A DNA stretch of 64,000 nt from Udeniomyces pyricola (GCA_039545295.1 BCIK01000002.1:1326108-1390107); one strand, 5' to 3'; numbered from the stretch's first letter, positions 50,623-63,520 are shown. The notes: generated from the sequence alone by a model not told the origin. Numbers and translations are program-made.

Positions 50623-53356
50623 TCACAAGCCCTCTGACCCGCCCGTTCCGCTTCGCGTTCTTCTCACAACCTTCGCCTCTCTGGTACCCGTCGTACTCGG
50701 AAGTCCTAGGGCACTCGCTTTCTTGAGATGGGATGGAATGACTGGCACTGGTGGAGCAGGTGACCGTGGCAGGACGGGTGCTGATACAGGGCGAGAAGAA
50801 GTGGAGGACGAGGAGGAGGTGCCGAACGACATACGTGGTGCCGTTCCTCTTGCATAGCCACTACTACCGCTCGTCGACGACATGACAGTAGCAACAGGTG
50901 GGGTAGATCCGGCATTACTGGTGGTGGTGAGGGATGTTCGTCGAGTCGAGCGTCGCAACGAATCCGTTAACGTGGAACTTCCGGTAGTGGGCAGTCGTGT
51001 TCGGGACGTTATCGGAACTTTGGATGAGGATGTCCCGTTCGTAAGACCAAACGCAGGAGAGGCCGAGCGCGTAGGAAGGTGGGATGAACGCGAAGATAGT
51101 ACTGAGCCATCTGTCGACGAAGAAGGATGGGGGGGAACGGGACTGACGGACCGAGGGATGCCCGACGGCAAGGAGGGCATAGGAAGGAACGTCGGTGTGG
51201 TAGGTCGAGACTGTGAGGGATGGTTGGTCGATCGGGAAAGTGTAGATAGTCGGGATAGAGGACGGGAGGATGAACCGGAACCTGACGCTTGGAGTGCGGT
51301 TGGTCCATTAGTGGAGAGTGGTGAAGGGATACTAGATCGTGACGGCAGATCGCGGCTTAACGAGCCGTAGTGGGTCGAAGATTTCTTCAACCTGCTTACA
51401 CTAGTGGTGGGAGAAGAAAGGGGATCATTCGTGGGCGAAGGAGACTGTTCGTGGTCCGAGACGAGGACCCAATCACCGCTAGGCGTTCCCGGTGTCGCCG
51501 CTCTCCCATTCACCGTTCCAGCCGAATGGGCTCGCGCCGGGCTCTTCGGACGACTCACAGAAGCAAGAGCTCTGGTTCTCGGATGGGAAGGCGTCGGAGG
51601 TTTATGTATGGTCGGGATGGGAGAGTCGATGAGCGGGAGGGGCGTTTTGCGCGAACGAGGGATGGTCTGGGTCTGGATTCGGCTTTGCAAGTGCTTGACC
51701 CTCTCACCAAGGTCTGAAACCATTCGTACTCCCTTACTTCGGCCATCCGGAATAACTGGAGTAGCCCGCGCGGAAATAGGCTGCCGTGCACGAACAACTG
51801 GTGCAGCTCGGAGCGAGTTAGGCGTCGGAGCGACGGGCGAGTCGAGGGCAAACGAGGCAAGATTTCTGGCGTAAGTAGTCGATTTCGGGAGTCGAATGGC
51901 AGGAGAGGTGGGGTTTGGGTATCGAGATGGTGAGGTAGGTAGGCGAGATATCGCAGGAGAAGTCGTTGATCGTGGAAAGCCTGGCGAGATCGACGTCGAG
52001 GCAGGCGCGGATGGGGAAAGCTCCTCATCGAGGACACGTCGACTGGGTGATGATGGAAGAAATATGTTTCTAGAAGCGTCATTTTTGGTGGGGAATGATG
52101 AGCTGACTTCGAGATCGGCCATTGAAAGCTCTTGGGATGACTCCGGGAGGGTTGACATCGAAAGCTGGGTCGCTTGAGATGGGACCGTGTGCGCCCGAGC
52201 CTGCTTGAGGACAGAAACCTCGGTTTGAAGGTCTTTGATAAGACAAGTCGTCAGCATACACAAGTCTGGTACTTACCACAGCAAACTGAATTTCTAGCTT
52301 ACCTCTCAGCTCATCTTTCAGTCTTTGGTGCTCCTCCTCGACCTGCTGCTTGCCAATCAACTCCTGCTCAAGCATAGTCTTCTCCTCTATCGCGCGATTG
52401 TATCTTGATTCCATGTCTTGCAGAGACGAGGAAACCATCCTGCAATCAAGGCAGTATGCGGTAAAGCACTCGCATCAGTTAGGGGCTCCCTCTTCTTATC
52501 TAGTCTTTCCAGGAAGCGACGAACCGTTCGTTTCGCTCAAGATCATCAACGCCCATCTCGAGGTCCCGCAGATTAACGCGTAACCGTTCTTTTTCGGATT
52601 TCTAACATCGAAACGAGAGAACAATCACGCGCATATCAGCATATAGTCGTGTCTGCATAGATTTCGGCGCGAACCGTAAGCGTACTGTGGCATCAAGCTC
52701 GCGTTGAAGTGCTCCTAGAGCGAGACTGTGGGACTTTTGAGCAGCAAGGTATTTGTTCTGTTGCAGGAAAGAGTGTTTAGTCAATGTTCGGCCACCCGAT
52801 CGCGCGAGGATCTCTCTAGTATGAGCAAGAGATAAGCTAGACGCACCTTCCACTCCTCCTTGTCGCCCTCGAGCTTCTTCAGTCGACTCCGCAGCTCATC
52901 CTGAACGGCTTCAGTGCTAGCGAGTTCTCTTTCCAGTTCCTCTTCGAGTTCCTTGGAAGAGGTCTGGAATTCATCTGGTTTTGACAAAAGGAAACCCACA
53001 TATGGTTATCAACAGCCAAACACCAACAAAGCACCTAACCCATCATGGGATGATCAGCGCCGAACAGGTCTGATGACGCTACTCTGCCGACAGAAAGACT
53101 GACCCAGCTCTGTTTTGGTGTCCTGCAAGGTTTGGTAGATTTCCGAGTATCTTGTTTCAAGCTCGATGTACTTGGACTTGTAGTAGGCAGTTTCGAGGTC
53201 CGACGTCGGGAAGCTGCATGCGGCTTAGGCGTCAGCTTGAGCAAGGATGAGGGCGACGTACCAAGCACCGAAAGCTGGTGGGTATACTTACTCCAGCGGT
53301 TCGTCGTCTCCGTCCTCGGTATAAAGGGAAAGAGGGCGGACCAAAGGCTTTTCCAT
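50623..53356 (-). CDS. nudE: NudE-family dynein/LIS1 regulator
   Basis: Coiled-coil adaptor that links LIS1 (NudF) to cytoplasmic dynein and supports nuclear movement. The start ATG at 53354-53356 opens MEKPLVRPLSLYTEDGDDEP. The following exons build one long coiled coil: AYYKSKYIELETRYSEIYQT (53150-53200), SSKELEEELERELASTEAVQ with DELRSRLKKLEGDKEEWKV (52850-52965), LALGALQRELDATV (about 52690-52730), NLRDLEMGVDDLERNER (about 52525-52575) and SSSLQDMESRYNRAIEEKTM (52370-52435). This order and wording match fungal NudE/RO11 N-termini. A long Ser/Pro/Thr/Arg-rich disordered tail (about 540 codons, 50623-52230) ends SGTGGSEGL with the stop at 50623-50625. It is long but usual for basidiomycete members. 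Confidence 0.9.
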
Positions 53357-53567
53357 GACTGAAGCGGAAGTGGGATGAATGTCGAGCGGACGGTCCTTAT
53401 GATGATGGGCGTGGGTGCGTGGGGTATATATGGTGGATCGTGACCATCAACGCGCAATGTCGTGCGTGTTAACGTATCAACACGGAGGCACGCGTTGGCT
53501 TCGCTGCCGACTCACGCGATGACATCGCCCTCGCCCTCTCCCTTCGCCACCTAACTACATCGCTCCC
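53357..53567. promoter_or_regulatory. 211-bp bidirectional promoter, nudE / alpha-beta hydrolase
   Basis: The starts of two divergent genes are only 211 bp apart, so both must share this region. The + side is C/T-rich (53528-53567). No specific motif is identified. Confidence 0.6.
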
Positions 53568-54763
53568 ATGACACCATCAATCACCAAACTTATAGTCGCC
53601 GGTATACCCGTTGACCTATGGGGTCTCGACGAGATAACCACTACAGAGGTCGCCGTGCTTGTGAGCTCCCCTGTCTGACTGTCGTTGGTCAGCGTCGTCC
53701 GCAAATCCGCTAACATCATCCTCGTCAATCGGTCTTTACTTGCTTACGCATCTGCCAGTTCGTGCTCCATGGTCGCGAAAACGACTCAAGCAGCATGCAT
53801 GACCTCTGCGATGCTGTATGGCAAACTTCCAACAAGGGTAGCAAGCGAGATCTGTTGATTGTCAACTTTGACCAAAGAAATCACGGCTCCAGGCTGCTAG
53901 ATCGTAGTCTCAACACGGGCTTGCAAGCTCCTGATGGATCAACGCGAGTAAAGCAGCCGTGAGTTACTGACCCAATCTTCCTCCGGAAATTCCTGATAGC
54001 GGATTAACTGATCAAACGTTTGTTCATGTAGGATGGACATGATTCTCACATATTGTACGCCAGAATTTGGGTCGTGTCCTGATTGTTGTTTGACTGTCCG
54101 ACAGAGGCTAGGCCATGCTAATGACCGCCCACACATCCGTTTCATTCAGTCGGTACGGCACAGGACGTCAAGACGCTCATCTCATACCTCCCCATGTACC
54201 TCTTCCCCACTGGCTCTCATCTCATCACCTCGTGGGGCGTGACTGGATTCTCTCTCGGCGGTCACGCGACATGGCAGCTGCTGAGAAGTGAGCCTCGTAT
54301 CGCCTATGGAGCTGTCATCTCAGGCTCGCCCAATCCCTTGGGTATGCTCGAGGAGAGGATACAAAAGAATGGCTTGGGCTCAGAGATGGATGTCTTGCTA
54401 CCTCAAGCGCTGAAGGACATGATGGCTAAGGAAGGACCAAACGAATGCAAGTACCAAACTCTGGACGCAGCTAACCCTTATCTCGGGAGACATATCTTGG
54501 TCATTGCAGGCGAGCGGGACACGCGTACGTCCCCTGATCTTACTGGCACTTGTCCGAATGCCTTCTGCAGGCTTATATTGACAAAGGATTTGCATCTCAC
54601 TGCCGCCTCAGTTGTGGCACACAACCCGTGGACGACGCATGTGTGGGACAAGCTCGAGGTCGGCCAAAGTGGGTCCAAGACGACGACGATGCACAACGAA
54701 GGACACGTCATCACACCCAGTGGTATTGAAGCTGTAGCCGACTTCGTAGCAAAGTGCGTTTGA
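53568..54763 (+). CDS. Alpha/beta hydrolase
   Basis: Serine hydrolase of unknown substrate. The start ATG is at 53568 (MTPSITKLIVAGIPVDLWGL). The oxyanion-side FVLHGR (53761) is followed by LIVNFDQRNHGSRLL, then MDMILTYFGTAQDVKTLISY across an intron (54033-54200). The nucleophile elbow GFSLGGHATW lies at about 54247, with Ser in GxSxGG. The acid is in VIAGERDT with LVAHNPW from the next exon (54497-54640), and the His is in HNEGHVITP (54690-54720). The stop is at 54761-54763. Length about 310-330 residues, which fits small cytosolic fungal esterases/acyl-hydrolases. Shares its promoter with nudE. Confidence 0.85.
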
Positions 54764-55111
54764 GTTATGAATGGAGCTTGATATTGGCACATACGGTCAG
54801 GCCTTCAACACGATGCAAGAGAAATCAAGAAAGTTGTGTGAGATATAGATGAAGCAGCAGCGATCGAACGACTCTGAGACGATGATAATATACGTATCAT
54901 ACAACAACGACGAGCTGGGGGCTCATCACCCTCATCCTGCCTCCTCCTATGTAACCCGATGTCACCTACAGACGCTGCTCAGTTTCTGACTCGCTGACCT
55001 TTGACCCAAGCCAGATGGGATGCAAGAGCTACTTCCAATATGTCTCAAAGCGCGTGACGGTAGATTGAAACAACGTGAAATGCGATTCAGATACAACCAA
55101 GTTGCAATCCC
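54764..55111. other. Convergent 3' spacer
   Basis: About 350 bp between two convergent stops; nothing recognisable. Confidence 0.5.
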
Positions 55112-56440
55112 TCATGGTTGGTAGGCCGATGAAGTTGCGTTCGAGGACAAACCGAAGCCCAAGACGATGGGACCAGCCACCGTGTTGTCATCGGTCACCT
55201 TTGAGGGATCTGAGGCGGTCGAGATGACGGCATAAGCCGTTCCTGCTAAATTGGATGGAAGCGTGACGGTCTCGTCGGACGCAATGACGCTGGCCGAAGA
55301 TGATAAGCCCGAGTAAATGATTACTAAGGCGGAGGCAAACGAGGAGACCAGGACAACCGTCAACTTATGGATCGCTTGTTATCAGAACAAATAGATCGCA
55401 ACTGCATCAACTGACGGTACTCGGTTTGACCGGAAGTGGGAAAGGTAAGCGTCACTTTTGAGCCAGAGGTGTAGTTCTTTTCCTTGATGCCTGCTGGCTT
55501 GAACGCCTTGACCGGCAAGGCAGGATTCGAGTCGGAGCAGGACTTAATGAGACTGAGGGCAATTGAGTATACGTTTGAGTATCCCACTGGATTGGATGTT
55601 GGCAAGATCGGCGAGAGGGAGGAAAGGGGAGGTGACGTTGAGAAGAGTCAAGCCAACGTCAGCGAAGCTTGATTTGCAAGCCTCGAGAGTCTATGCTGGC
55701 TCTGACTGACAGCCTTCATAGACTAAGATGCAGGTAGTACTTACGCGGTGTATCCTCAGGCCCTGAGAAGGGCGCGCCTTTCAATACAGACGAGCTTAAC
55801 CAGCCTTGGTGTCTCGACTCTGAAGACAACATCGACGCGAGCATTGTAGCATATTCGGGACTCGAGAGTCTGAGGTGAGAGGGCATTCAGTTAAACCTAT
55901 TTCGCCGTAAACATACTGTTCGATAGAACAAAAAAAAAAGATAGGCTCACTTGTCCGCCACACCCAAGTACGCCGACACACCCAGACCTTCGACCATGGA
56001 GGCCAGCTCCAGAAATTCAGTCGGCGTCGAGTCTGTTGTTGACAGACGAGTGTAATGGTGCTGCATCAGTGTATGGACACAGCGTCATCGACTATGAGAA
56101 AGTTAACGTAAGCTGTAGAATATCACGCACAAGCCGGAAAGTTGTACACGCAAGGTTTAGGTGATCTATCGCCCAATTTGGCCTGGAGTAAGGCGACATG
56201 CTGCGATTCATGATCACTGATCTGTTGAAGCCTTTTCCTGACCCAAGGCTTGTAGATTGGCGCGAAATCCTTGGGACTGAACCTTGCGAGACCGTCTTTG
56301 TAGAATGCATCTCCGAGTTGCTCGAGGAAGGTCACGTACTGAAGGATTTGTGTGTCGGGATTGTCTGACCGTCTCGTAGGTGCGGCAGAGACGAGGGATC
56401 CAATGAAACCGAGGGCGGGGAGCAAAGTGGAAGGCAGCAT
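55112..56440 (-). CDS. Rds1-like secreted protein with ferritin-like fold
   Basis: Stress-type secreted or cell-surface protein with a ferritin-2 domain. The start ATG at 56438-56440 gives MLPSTLLPALGFIGSLVSAA, a clear signal peptide with a cleavage-like SAAP. The four-helix domain shows LQYVTFLEQLGDAFYKDGLA, KRLQQISDHESQHVALLQAK (about 56170-56240), LELASMVEGLGVSAYLGVAD (about 55960-56010) and YATMLASMLSSESRHQGWLS (about 55790-55850). The E..H pairs in the second and fourth pieces are as in di-metal ferritin folds. KGAPFSGPEDTP follows, then a Ser/Thr-rich part with SNPVGYSNVYSIALSLI, and the last exon ends SNATSSAYQP with the stop at 55112-55114. Fungal relatives include Rds1 of fission yeast, whose expression responds to nutrient and stress conditions. 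Whether metals are bound here is inference. Confidence 0.8.
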
Positions 56441-57993
56441 TTCTGCAGGCAGGGGGAGGAGGGGGGGGGGAAGACTTATAGGCGGCGAGGAAGGATGATG
56501 GACACGCGGGAGAAAGCTAAGAGGGTGAAGAAGCAGAACGAAAAGGGCAAGGGGTAATGACCTAGGAAGCAGAAAAAGAGGTAGGAAATGATCAACAAGT
56601 TCCTCGTGGTTGCCGGAGAGATAATGACGAAGTGGCATTCTCTTTATCTGCCATGTGAGATTAAGCATGGTCATCGGATCGGAGGGAAAGAATGGCAGGC
56701 CGATCTTTCAATCGCGACTGCAAAGAAATAAACCCAAGCTTCCAGTTAGATGAGCAATCTAGTGAGAAAGCGAATCTGACAGAGTCAATCCTAAAAGAAA
56801 TGAGGCGGGTTGAGGAGAGCGCGAGGGACTAGGTATTTTAATGACAACGTGTAAGTCTTCAAGCACAGGCTAAACAGGAAAGAACAAAGAACTCGATGCT
56901 CTGCACGCCGAGCGTTAGCTGATTACAGTCTTTGCTAACCCAAGCTCCTCATCGACTGTTAGGGTATATGAGTATTACTCTGTCTGAGCATCCGGGCCTA
57001 CATCGTGATGTCCGACGAGACCACATCCCGCGTCCACACGATCTTCGTTCATGTCGCGGCACAGGCCACTGCAGGGCTAAGTCGGTCTGATTCTTTGAGT
57101 TGATGATGCCATGCTTGGTCGGTGTATGACATGTGTTGTGTTCTCAGGGGGACCAAAGTGATGTACGCTCAAGTGATTTGTATGTCGGACCTTGCCATTT
57201 TGTCCCGAGAATGTAGCTGAAGTTGAGGTTGGCTGTGGTATGTGTGGCCAGAAGATGTCATGGAAGGGGTGTCGTGGAGGTTATACCTGTTTATGCGTAT
57301 TGCAACATTGCAAGCCTTGGCAACGTTCATAACAAGCATTATGCGTATTAGTAGCGCGGGAAAGCTCGGCCGGATGCTTCAACGCGCGTGCGGGCGATCT
57401 GAGCGCAAGCGCCTGCGGAGAATTGGTTGAATCATGATCTGATGTCGTCACTCCAAGTCGATCGTCAGCTCGATCAGCTCGATCAGCGGTAGTACAGGGG
57501 TCATTATTTTGCGGCTTGCACGTCACCTCACGGTACATCTTACGTCTTGATATATGATTCCACTGATGGTTGATGGGCAGAGCAGCTGTCACAATGTCAT
57601 CTTATCATTGCGCCGAGAAAAGTGAGATGAAGATCAGAGTTGCGGCTGCAGTACTAGCTCAAAGCGGATGACTTTATAGCTAGCTCGCGAGTGGTTGCAG
57701 GCCCGAACGGCTTTCTCACCATTCCTCAACTTTCTCACGCCAAATTGGTCAACGCACAGTTCTTACAAAACATGTTCATCCTCCAACAACACGCATCAAT
57801 AACACTCAGCTCTTCTCGGTTGCATCTCTACGCACACCTCTCGACAGTAACCTCATCGTTACGTCGGAGCTCACTCCAACCTCTCCCTCGAATCTTGCCA
57901 TCGTCCTGACCAAGAAGCTATCTCCTCTCGACTCCTCTCCCCCCCCTTCTCACCTCGCTAAATTCTCCTTCGTTCGACTAGTCCCACGTCAGC
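56441..57993. other. 1.5-kb divergent intergenic region
   Basis: Upstream region of both the Rds1-like gene and the MFS gene. It has a poly-G/GA patch at 56445-56470 and a short GCTCGATCA tandem repeat (about 57471-57487). A C/T-rich leader precedes 57994. No gene supported. Confidence 0.45.
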
Positions 57994-60448
57994 ATGTCAG
58001 CAGCCACCTCAACACCTACCCTACTAGACCGTGATCTGGAAAAGTCCATTCCGACGGTCCCTGCACCGCTCGACGACCCGCGTGACCAGCCGGAATTCGA
58101 CGCTTCCAAGGAGGAAAATTCTAAGCCCTCTCAGTCCCAATCCCGACTGCGTACGGGCCTGTTCATCGCGGTTGTCTGCTCTGGTCAGCTCATGACTCAA
58201 GTGCGTTGGATGATGGTTTTCTCTTAACAGATCGTATACTATGCCCATCATCACCTTCAGACCCAATGGGGTTCATCGCTCGACGAGCCATCGACTAACA
58301 ATGACTTATGACCTGTTCCGTTCACTGGGATCCTCCCGTCTCGTCAGGCCCAAATTGGGTCGACGATGCTGCCATTGTCACTAATCGGGCCTCATCTTGG
58401 GACAAATGACGAGGGTGAATGGTCATGGATGCCAGCTTCCTACGCGTAAGTGCGGTGTCTCATGCATGGGATGATGGGTCTTGCAGAACACGACGAACGT
58501 TGGTTGACGTCTAATTTACCCTTATTCCATAACAAACTCAATATATCAGACTCACACTCGGTATCTTTGTCGCAGCAGGTGGTCGTTTAGGAGACATATT
58601 GTGCGTGTAATAGCATTTCCTGATAGAATGATGGTCTGCTGTAGCTGACTATCTGAGGTCTGCGTACACCCTCTGACGTCAGTGGACCAAAACTGCTATG
58701 GTTGATTGGATACGCCATCATGGGGATCGCCAACTTGGGAGCTGGATTTTGCACAACGTACATCCCTTTTGACGTCTGTCGTGGCTTGGCTGGGCTTGGC
58801 GGAGCTCTTGTCGGTCAGTATCGGATTAGTCCATCACGCACTGGCGAACCTTGTCACATCGGCTGATGACTGTTTTCCTGATTCCTATATCCGGTAGTTC
58901 CGAATGCCATTGCCAGTCTGGGTCGAGCGTTCCCCCCGGGTCGGACGAGAACCCTCGTGTTTGCTGCCCTTGGCTCTCTGTCGCCAGCAGGATTCGTTCT
59001 CGGTGGAGTCTTTGGCTCACTCATGGCTGAGAGGATAGGTACGGAATGGATTTGGTGGTTTACGTGAGTCGGAATATCGATCCATCCCTGATGTCAATAC
59101 CAGAACGTCTTGAGTCGTGAATCCACAACTGAAACTAAGGTTCGCGGTTATTTTGTTAGAGCCATCATGTGCGCCCTTTGCTTCGCTGCCGGACTGTTTG
59201 CTTTGCCACGCGACCCGCCCGTTGTCCAAGGTTACACGCTCGACTACATAGGGTTCATGCTTTCAACCACAGGACTGGTTCTTCTCAACTTTGCGTTCAA
59301 TCAAGGACCAGCTGTCGGATGGGAGGTTCCATATGGTCAGAAGCATCGTGTTCATGTGCTTTACTCGTACCATCGAATGATCTCTGACAACCTCTCCTTT
59401 TTATTCTCAGTTTACGCTCTTCTGATTGTCGGCGTCCTGGCTCTCGTGGCGACATACATTTATGAAGCTCGTCTCGGCTCAACCGCCCTTATTCCGACCG
59501 AAGTTCTTCACAAGAACGCTCTTCTCGTCTACCTGTGCTTGTGGCTTGGTTGGATGTCGTTTGGCATCTTCCTTCAGTTCATGGTCAGCTTCATTCGGGA
59601 CGTTCGAGGGTACCACTCGCCTCTTAGCATCATTGCCCAGATGAGCCCATTAGCACCTGGAGGCGTCATCACTGCTGTCGTCATCGTCCCCTTTGTTTTC
59701 CGGAGATTTGCTGGGCATTGGATCTTTGCTGCGGCTATGCTCTCGTGAGTACCCAAGAGGTTCCATTTGTCGCCGTCCGTGCGTGCTGGTTTCGAATCAC
59801 TGAAAGGCTTTATCTGACATGGCTTTCGTCCACACTTGTTTCATAACGTCATGACCCTTTGACAGTTTCCTCGCGGGAAACCTGTTGTTGTGCACTGCTC
59901 CAGCTCATGGGACTTATGCACAGATATGTTTTGGTGAGACGATCTCTGACATGGTTGAAAGAATGTATTTCTCAGGCTAACACGATGATATCTGCCTTTC
60001 AACTCGATCCTTGCCTGTATGATTCCTCGTTCTTCACCACTCGTCTGCTCGTACGCCGATAGCCTGCATCCTGGTTGTGCTCGGTCCCGATCTGTCTTTC
60101 ACGACGGGTGCTCTGATTGTCTCCAACTCGGTCGGCAAGGAATTTCAAGGCATCGCCGCCGGCCTGGTCAACCTCGTCGTCAACTATTCTATCTCCATTG
60201 GACTCGGGGCGGGTGCGACCGTTGAGCGGTACGTTCGTCAAAGTGGTGGATCGGTGTTGGAAGGGTATCGGTCCGCGGTGTATACAGCTGTTGGCATGGC
60301 GGGCTTCGCGTTTCTGGTGAGTCATGCTTCATTTGCCTTTTACCCGTATGATCTGTTTATCACTGAAAACGTTTGGTTTTTCTTACTCATTGTGAATGCT
60401 AAGGTCGTCATCTGCTTCGTCCGGATGCCTCATAGCGAACACCCTTGA
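57994..60448 (+). CDS. MFS multidrug-type transporter (DHA2-like)
   Basis: Drug:proton antiporter-type membrane carrier. The start ATG at 57994 gives MSAATSTPTLLDRDLEKSIP, a hydrophilic N-tail. Then come GLFIAVVCSGQLMTQ with AQIGSTMLPLSLIGPHLG, WSWMPASYALTLGIFVAAGG and RLGDILGPKLLWLIGYAIMG (motif A, about 58580-58720). CRGLAGLGGALVVPNAIASL, SLSPAGFVLGGVFGSLMAER (motif C-like, 58980-59035) and WIWWFTAIMCALCFAAGL follow. Further helices reach VVICFVRMPHSEHP, with the stop at 60446-60448. The number of hydrophobic segments is near 12-14. It resembles fungal aminotriazole-resistance-type carriers, but transport substrate is unknown. Confidence 0.85.
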
Positions 60449-61063
60449 GAAAGGGGGGGGGGCGCTGTCTATACAATATATGATTTTTTATTCCGTTTCT
60501 ACTTTTCGCCAAATTCCCTCATCACTCGATCGAATACTATAATCATGATAATTTGACGGTACATGGGAGGGTACAAGTGTTTGCCTCTCTAAGTCGAGAG
60601 CAGTGGCATGTGCGCAAACGTGCAGTGGAAAACCAATGAGGCCGCCCGCCATGGAATATGGAAGCTTCTCCCGGATTCCATTTCACGATCGGATCAAGAA
60701 CGGCGATGTCAAGGGTTTTATGCCGCAACGTCCGGTTAACGGACAGCGGAAGACCTTGATGAGTCAGAATGAGAGGATGAATAAGCGATGGGTTCAGTTG
60801 ATGAGGACGTGTTAGGAGACGGATGATGTATATACGTATGCGGATGTGGAGTATGATGATCTATATATATTACAATATAGAATTGAATAATGCGGAGCAG
60901 GACTCGCCAGCTAGACTCGCGTCGCCTGCACGCAGAGGGAAGGGAAGGAAGCTCCGGCTGCCTCTGCCATTTCGCTCTCACAACCATCACCCGCATACAC
61001 ATACTTACCCACACCACCCTCCACCCTCCACCTATCACCCACCCCAACCTCCTAAACTCCATC
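60449..61063. other. Intergenic region before the CHCH gene
   Basis: No supported gene. AT repeats at 60820-60880. The last 110 bp before the MIX17-like ATG are very C-rich (CACCC/CCTCC), as expected for a leader. Confidence 0.45.
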
Positions 61064-62392
61064 ATGCCTGTCCGTGCTCTCCTCAGTCCTCCGCATCTCA
61101 TCCTCATATTAAGCTCGTCACTGATATTATCCCTTCCTATAAACTCTGCCACATCACAAACCTCTCTTTCTTTCGTCCCCCCCCCCCGTTCCTGGTGTCG
61201 TGTCGTCCATCCCCCGTCGCCACCACAGCGATCTTCTGGCCGATCCTCTGCCCGACCTGCCCCTGCCCGAGCCGCCCCCGCTCAGCAGACCAGGTCTAAC
61301 ACCGCTGCCGCTCCCGCCGCTCACCACCCTCAGGCCCAGGCCGCGCCTGCTCAGGGAGGAGGCATGTTTGCTAACGTAAGTCTCGTTTCGTCTCGGCCTC
61401 CATCACGATGACAACGTGGGATGCGAGCGCGTCTCTCGAAAGACCGCGAAGAGAGGGAGGGGATTACGAGGCTCTCAAATGATACAGGTCAATGCCGATG
61501 TTCAGGAGGGGTGGTGGTGGTGGTGGAATGTAGGAAACGATCGAGGATGCCTTGCGAATGGCGACGATACTTAGATGAACCGGCCGACATGAAATCGCTC
61601 TGTGCTGTTTCGCTGATTGCCTTTTTCCTTTTTAATCGTCTGCTTGCGTTTATCCCACAGATGGCCTCCACCGCTGCCGGTACGTTGATCCTTCTCGCTC
61701 AGTTTACAGTAACTGGACTGTTGTTGCTCTTGAGAATGGGAAGGGCTTCCCAGGTTTCCCTCTTCGCTAGCTAGCCTCCTTCGCTTAAGCTCTTTGCCGG
61801 GTGTTGTGCGACGCTCTCCGTTTCCCATTTTCATCATGTTGATTTCGCATTCTTGGGTTGGATGTGCTTGTCCTACAGGTGTCGCCGTCGGTTCTACCAT
61901 GGGTCACGGTCTTTCCAACATGTTCGTTCGATGCTTTGTATCTTCGTCTTGTCTCTAGCAGTACAAGTTCAACTTCTAACAGAACCTCCCTTTACCTCGT
62001 ATGATTTCTTCATCCAGGCTCTTTGGAGGCTCGTCCGCCGCTGCTCCCGTTGCCGACCTTCCTCCCCCCGCTCAGTACGCTGCCGCTCAGGAGGTTTCCC
62101 AGTCCCAGGGTGCTTCGTGCTCGATCCAGGCCAAGGACTTTGTCACCTGCTTGGAGAAGGCTGACATGCCTTCGTGCGCGTACTACCTCGGTTCGTTTCG
62201 CCCATCTTTTCTCGTTTCTCTCATCGGAGGGAGGGGGGGGGGAGGTTTCTCCCAAGTATTTTCGTACAGCCTGAGTCTGAGCTCTGCAGCCATACTGACG
62301 ATGTCTTTGGGGTCTTTTCCTCTTTTTCCTTTATTCATTTTGATAATTTAGACGCCCTCAAAGCTTGCCAGGCCGCCGCTGCTCCTTACTAG
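61064..62392 (+). CDS. MIX17: MIX17/CHCHD2-10-like twin CX9C mitochondrial protein
   Basis: Intermembrane-space protein of the CHCHD2/CHCHD10/Mix17 family, imported by the Mia40 pathway. The first coding exon is only ATGCCT (61064-61069). It joins exon 61229 (acceptor CACAG) to give MPRSSGRSSARPAPARAAPA, the usual Arg/Ala/Pro-rich start. Following exons give GGGMFAN + MASTAAG + VAVGSTMGHGLSNMLFGG, the conserved glycine-zipper-like helix. The C-terminal CHCH motif is C-SIQAKDFVT-C (CX9C) and C-AYYLDALKA-C (CX9C), about 62120-62370. The stop TAG is at 62390-62392. About 145 residues. Reading through the first intron gives a long spurious Leu/Ser-rich N-terminus instead. Confidence 0.9.
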
Positions 62393-63520
62393 ACACAGCA
62401 GGAAGCTCTTTCCATCCTATTATAGCACAGCCGTTTTGTTTTTCTTCTTCCCCATAATCATATGAGTCATGCATTGTATTGTGGGTCGGCCGGGAGACTC
62501 GCGTCCATCATCCATGGCTCAACGCGAGTTGATTCAATAAAAATAATAAAAATAATGAAAATCAAGAAAGATCAAAGGCGCCTGCTGGTACGTGAATGAC
62601 ATGAAGTTGATCAAAGCACGAGCACAATCGAATAGGGCCTTGACTACATCGGCCTTCGGCCGCCGCCCTCATATGAAACGAGCAGAAAACGCAAAGAGGA
62701 AGCCCAGCCGACATGGACAAGAGACCTAGTGTGCATTCAATCGACCGGTCGGTCTGAATTATTCGATAACGAACAGAAGAAGGAAAAAAAAAACGTATGA
62801 AGAGACAGAGAAAAACCCAAACCCAAATAAAAACAAAAACAAAAACATTTTAATGAAGAGAGACCTGAATCAGTGGTGACCCAGCCACCCGACGAGAAGG
62901 ATTGATTGACGGATTGACAGCTACATAAGACCAGTTACGTAAAGAAGGATCGATACTGCTAGCAACCAGAAGATAAATATGCTGATGAGGATGGAATTGA
63001 GAAGCAGAGAGAGACGACGGTCGGCAGGTCAGTGTTGTGAGATATACTACTATAACTACTAGTGCGAAGCGACGAAGACTGTATGCGAAGTGAGAAACCG
63101 TACTGGAAGTATGATGGGATGAAGATGGTCGATGAACTACTACTCATGCGTACTAGACGGCGATTCGAAAAGGTTGGGGAGAAGATCAAGAGAGGAGAGG
63201 AAACGAAGATGGGGAGAAGAGAAAACGAAAGACGAAAACAAAAAACAAAAAAAAGACGAGGAGAAACATAGAAATGAAGAGAAGATAGCAAGATCATTCA
63301 GGTTTCCAGACCTGTAGCTTGTGGGGCTATCGTCATGAAACGGAGGATATCGGGTTCGACCACGCGCGCAGCGGCGAGCGGTAAAAACTAAACCAAAGAG
63401 GAGTACTGCATCATGGCTTGCACGAGCTTTGTGTCGACGGCGTTGTGGGATCGTTTGATGGATATAGGGTTTCGTGAGGGAGAGCAAGAAGAGGAGACGG
63501 GAGTTAGGTGATCACGAGGG
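62393..63520. other. Purine-rich right-hand non-coding stretch
   Basis: About 1.1 kb with A-rich tracts, e.g. AATAAAAATAATAAAAATAA near 62537 (possible 3' end signal of MIX17), AACAAAAACAAAAAC at about 62830-62846, and GA-rich DNA at 63160-63290. Minus-strand frames are Ser/Phe-rich low complexity; no family recognised. Confidence 0.4.

Noticed and set aside
63280..63400. GGTTCGACC-like tRNA B-box at about 63353
   Set aside because: No matching A-box, acceptor stem or anticodon arm around it; no tRNA could be folded by eye.
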